A stretch of 23,253 nt of DNA from Chara braunii (GCA_003427395.1 BFEA01000233.1:1293331-1316583); one strand, 5' to 3'; positions 10,391 through 19,433 are shown, numbered from the stretch's first letter. The notes: generated by a model not told the origin, from the sequence alone. Program-made: numbers and translations.

Positions 10391-12504
10391 GTCAATACTC
10401 CGCAGAATACACCAGAAGGAATGAGTTGGTCTAAAGGCAACGAGCCCCTAAGATTCTTGGGTATCCAAGTATCCAAATCTGGCACGAATCATTCAATGAC
10501 CCCGACAATCATGAGTAAAATGATAGCTAAATTGAGCTGCTGGTCCATAATCTATACTTGAATCTTTGGGAGAGCCCTAATCCTAACGCCTCTACCGTTT
10601 GAATGCTATGGTACGCCTCAACCATTTGGACACCGATCAAAGAGTCGAGAGTACAGTTGAGAAGGAAGGCAACTGCGTATCTCTAGGTAGGGGACCCTTC
10701 TAAAACCCACTTCATCCTAAAAGTGGCCTGGAAGTACGTCACCTAGCTGAAAACGCAAGGAGGCCTCGGAGTGCTCGACCCAGAGATCCAAATAAAAGCG
10801 CTGCAGACTAAATGGATCATGAAAATCTTAACGAATAATAACCTACCCTGGATCGAGCTGGGACTGCGAAGAATTAATCAACTCTCTAGGGTTAAAACCC
10901 CCAGCAACATGAGAGGTCTGTTTTGGATAATGTCAAAATCCTGGACCATGGAATTCTCCAGCAGAAATCTTGAGGCATACGAGCCAGAGGAGGGGCAAAC
11001 CCGGGATTTTTGGAGGAATCTTTTGATAACCTGGAGGGAAATATTCCCGGCAAAGGTAAGAGAGCTAAAGTCCAAGGAAGAAGTGCTCCGCCAACCCTTA
11101 TTCTACAATCAGTGGATCTTAGGTCCTCAGGGCAAACCATGGACACTTACAACATCAGACCTCAAGTGGAAGTCATGGGTAGAAAAAGGAATCTGGCAAA
11201 TCAAGCACCTCTGGTCACAGTCGGAAGGAAGATGGAAAATGGTGGGAGAACTTAGACAGGCCTTGAAAGGATGCCACAACGTGCAGGACAACCTCAACAA
11301 CATCCTAATCTCCATCCCGGATAACTGGTTAACTCTCTTGAAAAACCCCTCCAAATGGTCTCCTAGGGATTGGATAACAAACACAAAGGACACTACCCCG
11401 AGCACGGCCTACCTACTACGTACAAGGCAAGGACCTATGAACAACTGGCTCATTTGTGATATGTACGCAATCGAAGACCCAGGAGCTACCACAAGCTTAT
11501 TAAGCAAGAGCACAGCAGGGGAGATCGCGCTCTCAATGAACACAATCCGGAAGGTTAGGGTAGCGGAAAACGAGAAACACACAATCTATAGCCCTACAAC
11601 AAGCATACAGGACCTGGAATTTGACCCAGCTGAATGGGCATGGAAGCGAAGATCAGGAAGACTCGCAATAGAAAAGAGAACCAATATCTTAGAGTACACC
11701 ACTAAATTAGGATACACGCTAAGGACGAGAGAGCCCTCCCGATAGCACAAATCATCAGTCGGAGATGGGAAACACACCTCAACCTACCACAGAGTAGAAC
11801 TCATGTCAAATCGTGGAACAATCTACTAGCCATCACATCAACTAAGATAAGAAGTTTCCAATGGCAACTAGCTTACTTAGCATTACCAGTCAACCAATGG
11901 CTTAACAAAAGACACTGCACACAGTCGAGATCAGCATTACAAGAATTATGTGTCATATGTCAGGAGAATGCAGTAGAGAATGTGAACCGCTGTCTCTTAA
12001 CCTGTCCCAAAGCATTGCAACTGCGGGCAAGAACATCTGAACTGTGGCAATCAATTACCGACAAAACCCTACCAAACGATCCAGCTACCGTACTCCTAGG
12101 ATTACACGCACCCTCCACTTGGCAAAACTTTGAACTTTCACTATACCAAGTATTGAGACTGGCCACATTATGGTCGATTTGGAAGCGCAGATGTCAGGAG
12201 ACTATCGACAATTCGCCGATGCCGGCTCAAGAAGCGTGGGAGGGATCACTACAACTAATAGAGATAGAATACAGAGGACGCTGGAAAAGAACCTACAAAA
12301 AAATCATGCAAAATATAGAAAACAAGGACAAAATCATCGAAGAATTACAAAAAACAATGACTAGGAGACGGGAAAATCGCAATAATAGAAAATGACAGCA
12401 TCAGATTTGGTCAGTGGAGAGGCACCAGCATATATCACCCACACAATACAGAGATGCCAAGAAGCATATCTCACCTCACAAACATAGACATGAACTCAGG
12501 ATAG
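10391..12504 (+). pseudogene. LINE A ORF2, RT thumb/C-terminal region with zf-RVT-like cluster
   Basis: Continues as LRFLGIQVSKSG (about 10448-10483), then a stop TGA at 10559-10561 and a frame change, then LWYASTIW, and GGLGVLDPEIQIKAL leading into a long open stretch (10771-11745). Stops at 10684-10686 (TAG where copy B has TGG at 16988) and 10744-10746. Frame changes again near 11742; WQLAYLALPVNQWLNKR precedes C-x2-C (11949, 11958) and RCLLTC (11988-12005), a zf-RVT cluster in which the expected His is Arg. LWSIWKRRC (near 12170) is typical of plant LINE C-termini. A last frame change near 12367 gives GKIAIIENDSIRFGQW, matching GKVATVVDNRLRWKKW of copy B, and ends at TAG 12502-12504. Confidence 0.83.
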
Positions 12505-13101
12505 GGGCCCCAACTCCCCAACATAGCGCGCACCCCACACTAACACTCCCTAAATGCCCCCAACCAATCCGAATGACCAAGTCTAAAGCACAGACACCCA
12601 AGCAGGAAAACCTTACGCGTCATAAGAGCTAGGGATCAAGGTCGCCTGCGTGCTTATCTGCGTTGGGTTCGGGTTGTAACTACAGACCAAGAGGGAGCAA
12701 TTGGCAAGGCCAAAAAGGGCGAGGGAATAACCCCCTCCTAGGAAAGAAATAATAATAATCCTTGTATATCAGACAACTAGGACAGTCGAGGGTTTAGGGT
12801 TTAAGAGGAGGCAAGGGGAAGAAATAGCAGTGTAGAATAGAGGATAGAGTACCTGACAACTCAAGAACTGAGAGAGGGGAAGGGAAGAAGATAATACCAC
12901 ACAAAGCTTAAGGAGCAGCAATTGCATGTGAATCCCGTTTTCCAATTCAGGTAGAGCCTTGTGGGAACAATCTGTAGTAAACCCTCAGTCACCAGATCAA
13001 AACACCAGCTCCAGTTTCCACGTGTATCCGACAGAACTCAACTGAGGGGAACTAGGAGCTAGACAACTTATAGGTTCAAGAAGTAGTGGACATAGGGTAG
13101 A
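12505..13101. other. Non-coding stretch after LINE A (possible 3' UTR and flank)
   Basis: No gene recognised. It holds (AAT)4 at 12748-12759, a possible LINE 3' tail, and the telomere-like box at 12789-12803. The boundary between element A and flanking DNA cannot be fixed from the sequence alone. Confidence 0.5.
12789..12803 (+). repeat. Short interstitial telomere-like tract (TTTAGGG type)
   Basis: AGGGTTTAGGGTTTA: two adjoining units of the plant-type telomere repeat. It can be chance, a telo-box promoter motif, or a trace of telomeric DNA. Two units are too few to decide. Confidence 0.4.
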
Positions 13102-13362
13102 TTAGGCAGGGGTGAGGGACGGTACATCGTTCCCTAGGTGTTGGGTTTCTAGCAAAGACCTCGCCAAAAGGACAAACCAGCAGTACTAGTAAGTATAGAA
13201 AAAATCCGACAGTCAAGGAGCTGAGAGGAACATGGCGGTTGGAGCCCCAACGACGCATGCTGCAAAAAACAAAACGATAGGGTTAACCACACCAACAATC
13301 AATGGATGGAGCAAGTAGAGCAGGGCTAACTTAGGCAGGGGTGAAGGGTGGTACATCCTTCC
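13102..13362. repeat. Pair of 32-bp diverged direct repeats
   Basis: TTAGGCAGGGGTGA...GGTACATC.TTCC occurs at 13102-13133 and 13331-13362, agreeing at about 28 of 32 positions. The bases before each copy are weakly similar as well, so the true repeat may be longer. Spacing is 229 bp. No coding capacity recognised between them. Confidence 0.75.
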
Positions 13363-13445
13363 GACAAGAAGTAATCAATGTCGTCCTTCGGGCCTTCACA
13401 CCATAAGGTGGCGGAGCGTGTGTGAGTCTGTATTGTAAGCCTTTC

Positions 13446-13482
13446 TGACTTGCTGGTGGAATAGGAACCGGACTGATGCTCC
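13446..13482. repeat. 37-bp direct repeat, left copy (5' flank of LINE B)
   Basis: Agrees with 19047-19083 at 35 of 37 positions, the last 25 (from GGAATAGGAACCGG to GATGCTCC) being identical. The copies bracket LINE B. This fits a long target-site duplication, or alternatively a dispersed repeat, since a third partial copy (19094-19107) and an inverted relative (2021-2054) exist. Confidence 0.85.
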
Positions 13483-13521
13483 CCAGAATGGACAAGGAGC
13501 CAGAACCCTAAGGTTCTGTTT

Positions 13522-14629
13522 TTGTTGGGGGGAAAAAAAAAAGAAGCAGAGCAAAGAAAACAGGCATGGACTGGTGCGGAAAAAAAAGTAAAAAAAAATC
13601 AGACCAGGGGAGGACAGTACCAAGCACAGTGGCATGAAAAGCAAAACCAGATGAACTACAACGGCGTGCCATCTGAAACCGTAAGAGTAGACTGGCAATT
13701 CAAAGGACTGACGATCCATAGCTGGAACGTCAACGGCCTGGGCAACATTCTCACTGAGGACAATAAACTCAGGGACTTCAAACTCGGCCTTAAAGACAAG
13801 AGAAAGCCCAGACCCGATGTCATCCTACTACAAGAGACCCACCTATCCAACCTCACACCCCACACCAGAATCAAACAGACCGTGGAAAAAAACCTAGGTG
13901 GTTGTCCGTTCACACTGTGGTCCAACAAAGAGGACCAAAGCAACCCAGGCACAATGATCCTATGCCAGCCACATCCGAGATCTGGTCGGAAGGACAGGTA
14001 ATCAATAGCGAAGGTGACACAAACCAAGGGTGATGGTTGTGGATCCAAATCACTTGACAAAGCAAAGAGCTCAGGATCTTGAATCTGTATGCCCCAAATG
14101 CAGAAAGCGAACGCCCTATCGCATCAAATCACTCCTCTCGAAACCCCTACTGATGATCATAGCAGGTGATTGGAACACAACACTCGATCCCAGCCTAGAC
14201 GGCCTCTCCTGAGCAGTCTTGCTGGGACCCACACGAGCAAGCACACACACCCGCAATATCATGACGAAGTTCGATCTGATCGACCCCCTTCAGACCCTCC
14301 ACCCTCGGAAGAAAGCCTTCTCCTTAGTCAAAAGGAACAGATCTAACTACACATCACTATCACAGATTGACCTCTTCTTAATTTCCGATATGCTGCAGGG
14401 AACAATCAAGGAGGCCGATATCCTTCCGACAACAGCCTTCAAGGGACTTGACTACAAACCGAACTACTTGCTCCTAAATTTCAACTCCTCGGTCGAGAAA
14501 GGCCAGGGCTTTTTTAGAATGAATAACTCCCTTCTCTCCACAGACCGCGTGACCAAGCAGTCAGATGGAACTGGGTGTTCTTACACCAAGACGAGGCGAA
14601 ACGCTCGAAGAGACACAAGTGGTTCATAG
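13522..14629 (+). pseudogene. LINE B ORF2, APE-type endonuclease domain
   Basis: Endonuclease homology starts at LTIHSWNVNGL (13708-13740); upstream is Lys-rich low-complexity coding of doubtful meaning, so the true start is unknown. Then VILLQETHL (QET 13831-13839). The frame stops at 14001; in a different frame 14071-14120 reads ILNLYAPNAESERP, the expected Y-A-P-N block. GDWN is at 14165-14176 in a further frame, with a TGA at 14210-14212 just after. SQIDLFLIS (about 14355-14381) replaces the usual S-R-x-D, with Gln for Arg. GLDYKPNYLLLNF (about 14448) stands where D-H-x-P is expected, Tyr for His. The domain is catalytically dead by several criteria. Confidence 0.85.
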
Positions 14630-15177
14630 ATAGCTACATAGACCTGTCCCAAACGGTTTCAACAGAGTCTGGGACCATAGCAGCAGAACCCAGACTAAGG
14701 AAGGAAGAACTGCGAATCGCTCTCGAAGTAGCAGAGGCCAACCTCGTATCCGACCCTTCCAACTCCTTCTACCACAACCTACTCCAATCGACCAAGGATC
14801 AACTAAATGAATGGAGAAGATGGGAACTCAGAGTTCTACAAATACGCGCCCGAATGACCAACTACAATCTCAACGAATCAATGTCTAAATTCTCCTTCTC
14901 CAAAATCAAGGCCAATGCTAGGAACAACATGATAGAGGGGTTGAAGGACCCACCAGATCAGGGAAAGACAAAGTCAACTGACACAGACATGGTAAGGATA
15001 GCCAGATCCTTTTACACTGATCTCTACGAACTCAAGACCCCATCCCCCCCTCCAACAACAAATATCAATGCCCGTCAACATATGATAAGGTACCTAGAAA
15101 GAACGATCATGCAAAAACAAACGGAGGATCTAGACAAACCAATCACCTTAGAAGAACTTCATGCAGCCATGTCCTAG
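14575..15177 (+). pseudogene. LINE B ORF2, linker up to the start of the RT
   Basis: A frame of 200 residues aligned with the copy A linker: RKEELRIALEVAEANLVSDP here against REEELHHTIKLAESNLISHP there, and IARSFYTDLYELK against FFRNLYTSKE. It ends at TAG 15175-15177 inside the block A-x-x-S-x-M-x-x-x-K-x-P-G, after which the same frame gives KAPGIDGLSKEFW. The final part is included in the 284-bp duplication. Confidence 0.82.
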
Positions 15178-15577
15178 ATGGGAAACGACAAGGCACCAGG
15201 TATCGATGGTCTGTCCAAAGAATTTTGGACCTAGTTTTGATTGATACTGGGTAACGACCTCTTGAATTTCATCAACGACAACAGGGAAAATGCTTCTACG
15301 CTGATCTCTACGAACTCAAGACCCCATCCCCCCCTCCAACAACAAATATCAATGCCCGTCAACATATGATAAGGTACCTAGAAAGAACGATCACGCAGAA
15401 ACAAACGGAGGATCTAGACAAACCAATCACCTTAGAAGAACTTCACGCAGCCCTGTCCTAGATGGGAAACGACAAGGCACCAGGTATCCATGGTCTGTCC
15501 AAAGAATTATGGTCCTTGTTTTGATTGATACTGGGTAACGACCTCTTGAATTTCATCAACGACAACAAGGAAAAGGG
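15010..15577. repeat. 284-bp tandem duplication inside LINE B
   Basis: 15010-15293 is repeated as 15294-15577 with about 96% identity by eye (around ten substitutions, no indel: CTGATCTCTACG is at 15017 and 15301, GACAACA at 15277 and 15561). Both copies hold the TAG at the A-x-x-S position and the TGA that replaces Trp, so those nonsense changes came before the duplication. TAG 15232-15234 is in the left unit only. Confidence 0.95.
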
Positions 15578-15832
15578 CGGCCTGGTCCAATTCCTGAGCA
15601 CCGACGTTGTCTCTTTAATCTACAAGAAGGGAGACAAGGAGGATCTAAAGAACTGCAGGTCAATCTCACTCCTCACAACACCCTACAAAGTCCTCACAAA
15701 GGCACTAGCCAACAAAATCATAAAACTAACGAACAAATGCTTCCATATCGACCAAGCAGGTCTCATTCCGAGTCAATATATTCTTGATAACGTAATGGCT
15801 CCGAAAGAGGCTGCAAAGAAGATTACAGAAAA
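15525..15832 (+). pseudogene. LINE B ORF2, RT fingers segment left of the rRNA insertion
   Basis: Reads VVSLIYKKGDKEDLKNCRSISLLTTPYKVLTKALANKI (in two blocks, about 15605-15720), then QAGLIPSQYILDNVM, the RT block that precedes motif A. The reading runs KKITEKLAI and is then cut by SSU rRNA sequence at about 15842. In copy A the same place is followed by IAILFFDFEKAY. Confidence 0.88.
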
Positions 15833-16218
15833 ACTAGCGATTCCAACTTCATGTTCTCGAGTTGCAGAGAACAATTCGAACTGAGGCAATGTTTCAGGAT
15901 TCGCTCCGCCTTAAACCCTTGCTTCCTATTGTCATTGCCATTGTATCACGTGTGTAGCCCAACCCATAAGGGCCATGCGGACTTGACGTCATCCCCACTT
16001 TCCTCCAGTATATCACTGGCAATTTTTTGTGAGTGCAGCACATCGTTGCGATGTCTTAGCAACACAAAACGAGGGTTGCGCTTGTTATAGGACTTAACCC
16101 AACATCTCATGACACGAGCTGACGACAGCCATGCAACACTTGTATGAAGTCAAAGTACATCTCTTACGAGGAGTTCCTTTCATATGTCAAGGGCTGGTAA
16201 GGTTTTGCGCGTTGTATC
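15833..16218 (-). pseudogene. Inserted fragment of mitochondrial-type SSU (16S/18S-like) rRNA gene, antisense to LINE B
   Basis: On the - strand the sequence carries universal SSU rRNA blocks in correct order: AACGCGCAAAACCTTACC (near 16203), GTCGTCAGCTCGTG (near 16115), TTAAGTCC and GCGCAACCC (about 16075-16095), GGGGATGACGTCAAGTC (near 15980-15996), CACACGTG (near 15950), GCAACTCGAGAACATGAAG (15848-15866) and GGAATCGCTAGT (near 15834-15845). It covers roughly E. coli positions 965-1350. CCCTTGACATATG, ATACTGGAGGAAAG and AAGTCCGCATGGCCC agree better with plant mitochondrial SSU than with plastid or enteric forms, from memory. Only about a quarter of the gene is present and the ends are in LINE sequence, so it is not functional. 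Bacterial contamination is unlikely because both junctions are with the LINE. Confidence 0.93.
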
Positions 16219-16221
16219 AAA

Positions 16222-17155
16222 GATCCTATTCTTCGACTTTGAAAAGGCCTACGTTGGGACTTCCTCCATGACTGCATGGAGAAGATGGTAGTTGGCACAA
16301 ATTTCAGAGAGTGGGGAAGAGTGCTCCATGGCGACGCCACAGGTAGAGTGTAGATAAACAAAATACTGTCAGACACCTATCCGATATCGAGATCGGTCCG
16401 CCAAGGCGACCCCCTCACACCACCAATATTCCTGCTCATAATGGAAGTGATCGCCTCTTTCCTGCGCAAGGACCCATCCATAGACTGCCTGGCTGAACAA
16501 AACAACAATCCCCTTCACGACTTCGCTCTCCCCACAACACCGATGTTCGCAGATGACCTCACGGTCCTCATCCTCGCCAACAATTCCTCCTTTCAAGCCC
16601 TAGCCTGTGCTATGAAAGCCTTCAGATTAGCCTCAGAAATGAAGGTGAACTGGGCGAAAACCAAAGGATGGTGGCTCACAGAAGGTACCCCCCCCCCCCT
16701 AACCCCCAGACTTATTCACCCCAATGTCATGGTCGACATGGGAGCAAGCTCTCCAATACCTGGGTATTATGGTAAACAGAGATGGCATTTGGCAAGGGAT
16801 GGGAGAGACTTTAATCGCCAGAGCGATAACTCGTCTAGCCCTTTGCAGAAAAGTTCAGGCCTCCCTGTTGGGAAGAGCACAGATCATCAACACGACTGTC
16901 TTCTCAACACTGTGGTACATGGCCTCCATATGGTCCCTTCCCGATGACGACCTGAAAAAGATGAAAGCGAGAGTCAAATGCTACCTGTGGACCGAAGACC
17001 CCAACAGAACTACATGCTTAAACAAAGTAGCTTGGCAAATTGTCATCAGGAAACCACACGAAGGAGGACTAGGCATCATCGATCTGAAACAGGAAGCGAC
17101 TGCCCTCCATATGAAATGGGTAATCAAAATCCTAACAAAGCATGCCCTCCAGTAG
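16222..17155 (+). pseudogene. LINE B ORF2, RT palm and thumb right of the rRNA insertion
   Basis: Resumes exactly at ILFFDFEKAY (motif A). About 10 bp are then missing relative to copy A, between GCCTACG and TGG (near 16252), which shifts the frame. TAG sits in GRV-x-INK (near 16351). Motif B is SVRQGDPLTPPIF (RQGDP 16399-16413) and motif C is an intact FADD (16546-16557). A C run (16689-16698) coincides with a further frame change; then LQYLGIMVNRDG, LLGRAQIINTTVFSTLWY and GGLGIIDLKQEA follow in an open frame to TAG 17153-17155, which replaces the TGG of copy A (10849-10851). Confidence 0.88.
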
Positions 17156-17890
17156 ACCAAGATGGCGTTAGACAACATAAGGAATTTGGAACTCGTAGCT
17201 TCCCCACTGAACATGAGTGTCCTGTTCTGGATCATGGCAAAGGAATGGGCAATCAAATCAGGGAGATCAGCAAGGAGAACTCACCCTGCAACACCCACTT
17301 AGCCCTCCACCACAACCAACCCCTACTGGTCACCGATCCTGAAAGCCTGGCGCCGATTGATGCCAGAAAAGAAAGGTTCTCCATGCAACAAAGAGGAAGT
17401 CCTAAGACAGCTCTTGTTCTGCGATCCCTGGATTAAAGACACAGAGGGCGAGCCTTGGACTCTCCGACCCAAAGATTGCAGATGGCTTTCATGGGTAGAA
17501 CGAGTAGTATGGCAGATCAAATATTTGTGGTCCGAAGACTGACAAGAATGGCTTAACGAACAGAATTTGTGCACCACCCTGAGGGGTTGTCACCTTCTGT
17601 CCACCAACCTATCGGAAATTCATCACAGCATCCCCCCCTCATTGACGACCCTCCTAAAAGAGACACACGTGGAAACCAGGCAACTGGGGATTACTCACCA
17701 CACAGACCCCACCAACAAGAGCCTACCGGTTCATGTCCAAACCGCACCCAACTAACTACCACGCCAACTTTATTTCCTACCCCATCGCCAGACACAGCCT
17801 ATACGAACTAGAGGCCCTGAACAAAGCACCACGGCATGGACAAATTGAAACCTTCCTTCTCAAGAAGGTCAGCCTTGGGCACTGGGCCCG

Positions 17891-17892
<2 letters not shown>
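17156..17892 (+). pseudogene. LINE B ORF2, connection region
   Basis: Same frame continues past the TAG: SVLFWIMAKEW matches RGLFWIMSKSW of copy A; EEVLRQLLFCDPWI matches EEVLRQPLFYNQWI; WVERVVWQIKYLW matches WVEKGIWQIKHLW. Stops are at 17258-17300 region (TAG after PATPT), 17540-17542 and 17753-17755. Similarity to copy A weakens toward the A tract at 17893. Conserved in both copies but I know no assigned function for this region. Confidence 0.75.

Positions 17893-17927
<35 letters not shown>
17893..17927 (+). repeat. 35-nt pure A tract inside ORF2
   Basis: Thirty-five consecutive A bases between AT and GACTCTC. Copy A has an A-rich but mixed sequence in the matching region (codons for RVAENEKH). 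The tract is internal: ORF2 homology resumes right after it with LEFDPKEW. It is therefore not the tail of LINE B. Slippage expansion is one explanation, an old tail of a small inserted element another. Confidence 0.95.
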
Positions 17928-17929
<2 letters not shown>

Positions 17930-18912
17930 CTCTCTCACAGGAAACCCCGGCTCATCTTCCAGTCGGGACTCAGCATCGAGGACCTAGAATTTGACCCAAA
18001 GGAGTGGATATGGGACCTGGGCCACACCGGGAAATCAAGGGCGATAATAGAATACGACGTGGAGTTCGGTTATAACCTCGGACTAAAAACCACAGACCCA
18101 AACACAAGGCTGGCGGAGAAGTGGAGAACCATCTTTCCCATCACCATCCCATGGACTAAATACCTTCTTATCCGTCCAAACCGTATCCGCAGCCTGCAAT
18201 GGCTGATAGCACAAACAGCCCTTCCCGTCAACCAATAGCTACATGAAAGAAGGAAGCATTCCGACCCTGATAGCTCAGAATGCTGCTCAATGTGCACGAA
18301 CAGCTCACCCGAAGACATCCCTCACTGCCTCCTATCCTGTCCAGAAGCAACATGGATCTGGAAGGAGGTCCGGGAGCTGTGGTCAACCCTGTTCTCAACA
18401 CCCCCCCCCAACATCCCTCCCCTCTCTATCTTACTGCTATCTAACACTCCCAACAACATTAAGGGCAGCAGGGAAGTCTGGTTCCTCCTGCTCAGGAAAT
18501 TGGCACTGTGGGTAATATGGAAGCGCAGATGCACCCGGACAATCGAGAGGTGGCAAAGGAAGAAATGTGGTCGCTACTCCTGAGCATGGCAGAGACGGAA
18601 ATCAAGAGCAGATCGTGGAGAATAGCGACCTCTGTGCAACACAGACCAGAAAGACAAGCAACCAGGAAGCAGACATTCAAGAGAGAATGGCTGCTAAAGG
18701 GCAAGGTGGCTACGGTAGTAGATAACAGATTGAGATGGAAGAAATGGCACAATGACTATTTGGCCCCACCGGGCTACCAGGCAGAAGGGTTGGAATTGCG
18801 ATCAACAACATTACTCAAAGGATACACAGAGAAGGACAAGGACAAACAACAGAGCTTGAAGCGGACCCCTTCACTGTTCTCGCTGGGCAGGGAATTATAT
18901 GACAGACTCTGA
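17928..18912 (+). pseudogene. LINE B ORF2, C-terminal region with zf-RVT-like cluster
   Basis: Begins near IEDLEFDPKEW (copy A IQDLEFDPAEW). IRSLQWLIAQTALPVNQ is followed by TAG 18236-18238, where copy A has TGG (11898-11900). The zinc-binding cluster is C-S-M-C (18284-18295) ... PHCLLSC (about 18320-18340), with the His retained. LALWVIWKRRC near 18500 matches the plant LINE C-terminal motif. A frame change near 18560 leads to EEMWSLLLSMAETEIKSR and GKVATVVDNRLRWKKW, ending at TGA 18910-18912, longer than copy A. Confidence 0.82.
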
Positions 18913-19046
18913 ATAGAAGCCTGAGAGGAACAAGTGGCCTGGAAAGATGACAGTCAATCCTCCTTAGCAGGAGCAATCAATGCTGGTCAGGGTTCTTTCG
19001 GCCAGACAGAAGAAAGCGTGAGTGGGTACTATTATGTATTCAATTT

Positions 19047-19107
19047 TGACTTGCCGGGGGAATAGGAACCGGACTGATGCTCCAGACTGACGCGGATAGG
19101 AACCGGA
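19047..19107. repeat. 37-bp direct repeat, right copy, plus a partial third copy
   Basis: 19047-19083 is the right partner of 13446-13482 (35 of 37 identical). A further partial unit, GGATAGGAACCGGACTG, follows at 19094-19110, giving a local period of about 34 bp. Confidence 0.85.
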
Positions 19108-19199
19108 CTGTTGCAGGATGTGGCTGATGCGCCCGTGCCACTCGGGTAGCGCACAGCGCCCGCCATTTCGCCATAGCCCGATCGCTCCTGTCTTCGCCA

Positions 19200-19220
19200 G
19201 CGCGCGCCTCGGGCGCGCGC
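19200..19220. repeat. GC hairpin 1
   Basis: Perfect 9-bp stem GCGCGCGCC / GGCGCGCGC with loop TCG. The arms are made of alternating GC, so they could also form Z-DNA. Confidence 0.9.
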
Positions 19221-19288
19221 GCACCTCTATGGGTGTGCCGCACAGAGAGCGCTATTTCTCCATAGCCCGTTCTCATCCGTCATCACGT

Positions 19289-19309
19289 GCGCGCGCCTCG
19301 GGCGCGCGC
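19289..19309. repeat. GC hairpin 2
   Basis: Identical stem and TCG loop to hairpin 1, 89 bp further on. Confidence 0.9.
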
Positions 19310-19433
19310 CTATCTCTCTGGTGAGCCCTTTTCCATGCCGGTTTCTCTACTCTGGATAGCGAGAATTCTCTAGATTTTACGCGCGGGAAGCCACGTTATC
19401 TGTAATTTGGAAACGCCATAGCTGAAGGATTAA

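Larger units (their letters stand above)
5093..12504 (+). mobile_element. LINE (non-LTR retrotransposon) copy A, coding part
   Basis: A two-ORF non-LTR element: ORF1 with a degenerate CCHC knuckle and acidic C-terminal region, then ORF2 with APE-type endonuclease, reverse transcriptase and a zf-RVT-like cysteine cluster. This order is standard for plant L1-type LINEs. Both ORFs contain several stops and frame changes, so the copy is not functional. UTR limits are not visible. A short (AAT)4 run at 12748-12759 could mark a 3' tail but this is weak. Clade assignment needs an RT tree. Confidence 0.93.
13483..19046 (+). mobile_element. LINE (non-LTR retrotransposon) copy B, lacking ORF1
   Basis: ORF2 of an element related to copy A but clearly diverged, with no ORF1 recognisable ahead of it: homology begins just before the endonuclease. 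A 5' truncation during insertion is the usual explanation for LINEs. A perfect small hairpin (CAGAACC-CTAA-GGTTCTG, 13501-13518) lies at the left end. The copy has at least four frame changes and many stops, an internal 284-bp duplication, an inserted rRNA fragment and a 35-nt A tract. No poly(A) tail or other clear 3' end is visible before the right-hand repeat. Confidence 0.85.
19171..19325. repeat. 89-bp diverged tandem repeat carrying hairpins
   Basis: CCATAGCCCG opens the unit at 19171 and again at 19260. Each then has a TC-rich spacer and the GC hairpin (19200-19220, 19289-19309), and each hairpin is followed by an ACCTCTATGG or TATCTCTCTGG-like stretch. The spacer is diverged but spacing is kept exactly (89 bp). 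Confidence 0.75.

Noticed and set aside
13102-13362. CRISPR-like array
   Set aside because: Only two diverged 32-bp repeats with 197 bp between them, in a eukaryotic context.
15833-16218. A functional rRNA gene or an organelle genome segment
   Set aside because: Only about a quarter of SSU is present, in antisense, with LINE sequence joined directly at both ends.
17893-17927. 3' poly(A) tail marking the end of LINE B
   Set aside because: ORF2 homology to copy A (LEFDP, zf-RVT cluster, WKRRC) resumes directly downstream.
5093-18912. Reassigned stop codons (alternative genetic code) as the reason for the interrupted ORFs
   Set aside because: All three stop codons interrupt the reading and align with different residues in the other copies, and true frameshifts occur as well; ordinary decay explains it.
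5093-18912. Introns as the reason for frame changes
   Set aside because: Homology continues across the changes without extra sequence, so they are one- or few-base indels.
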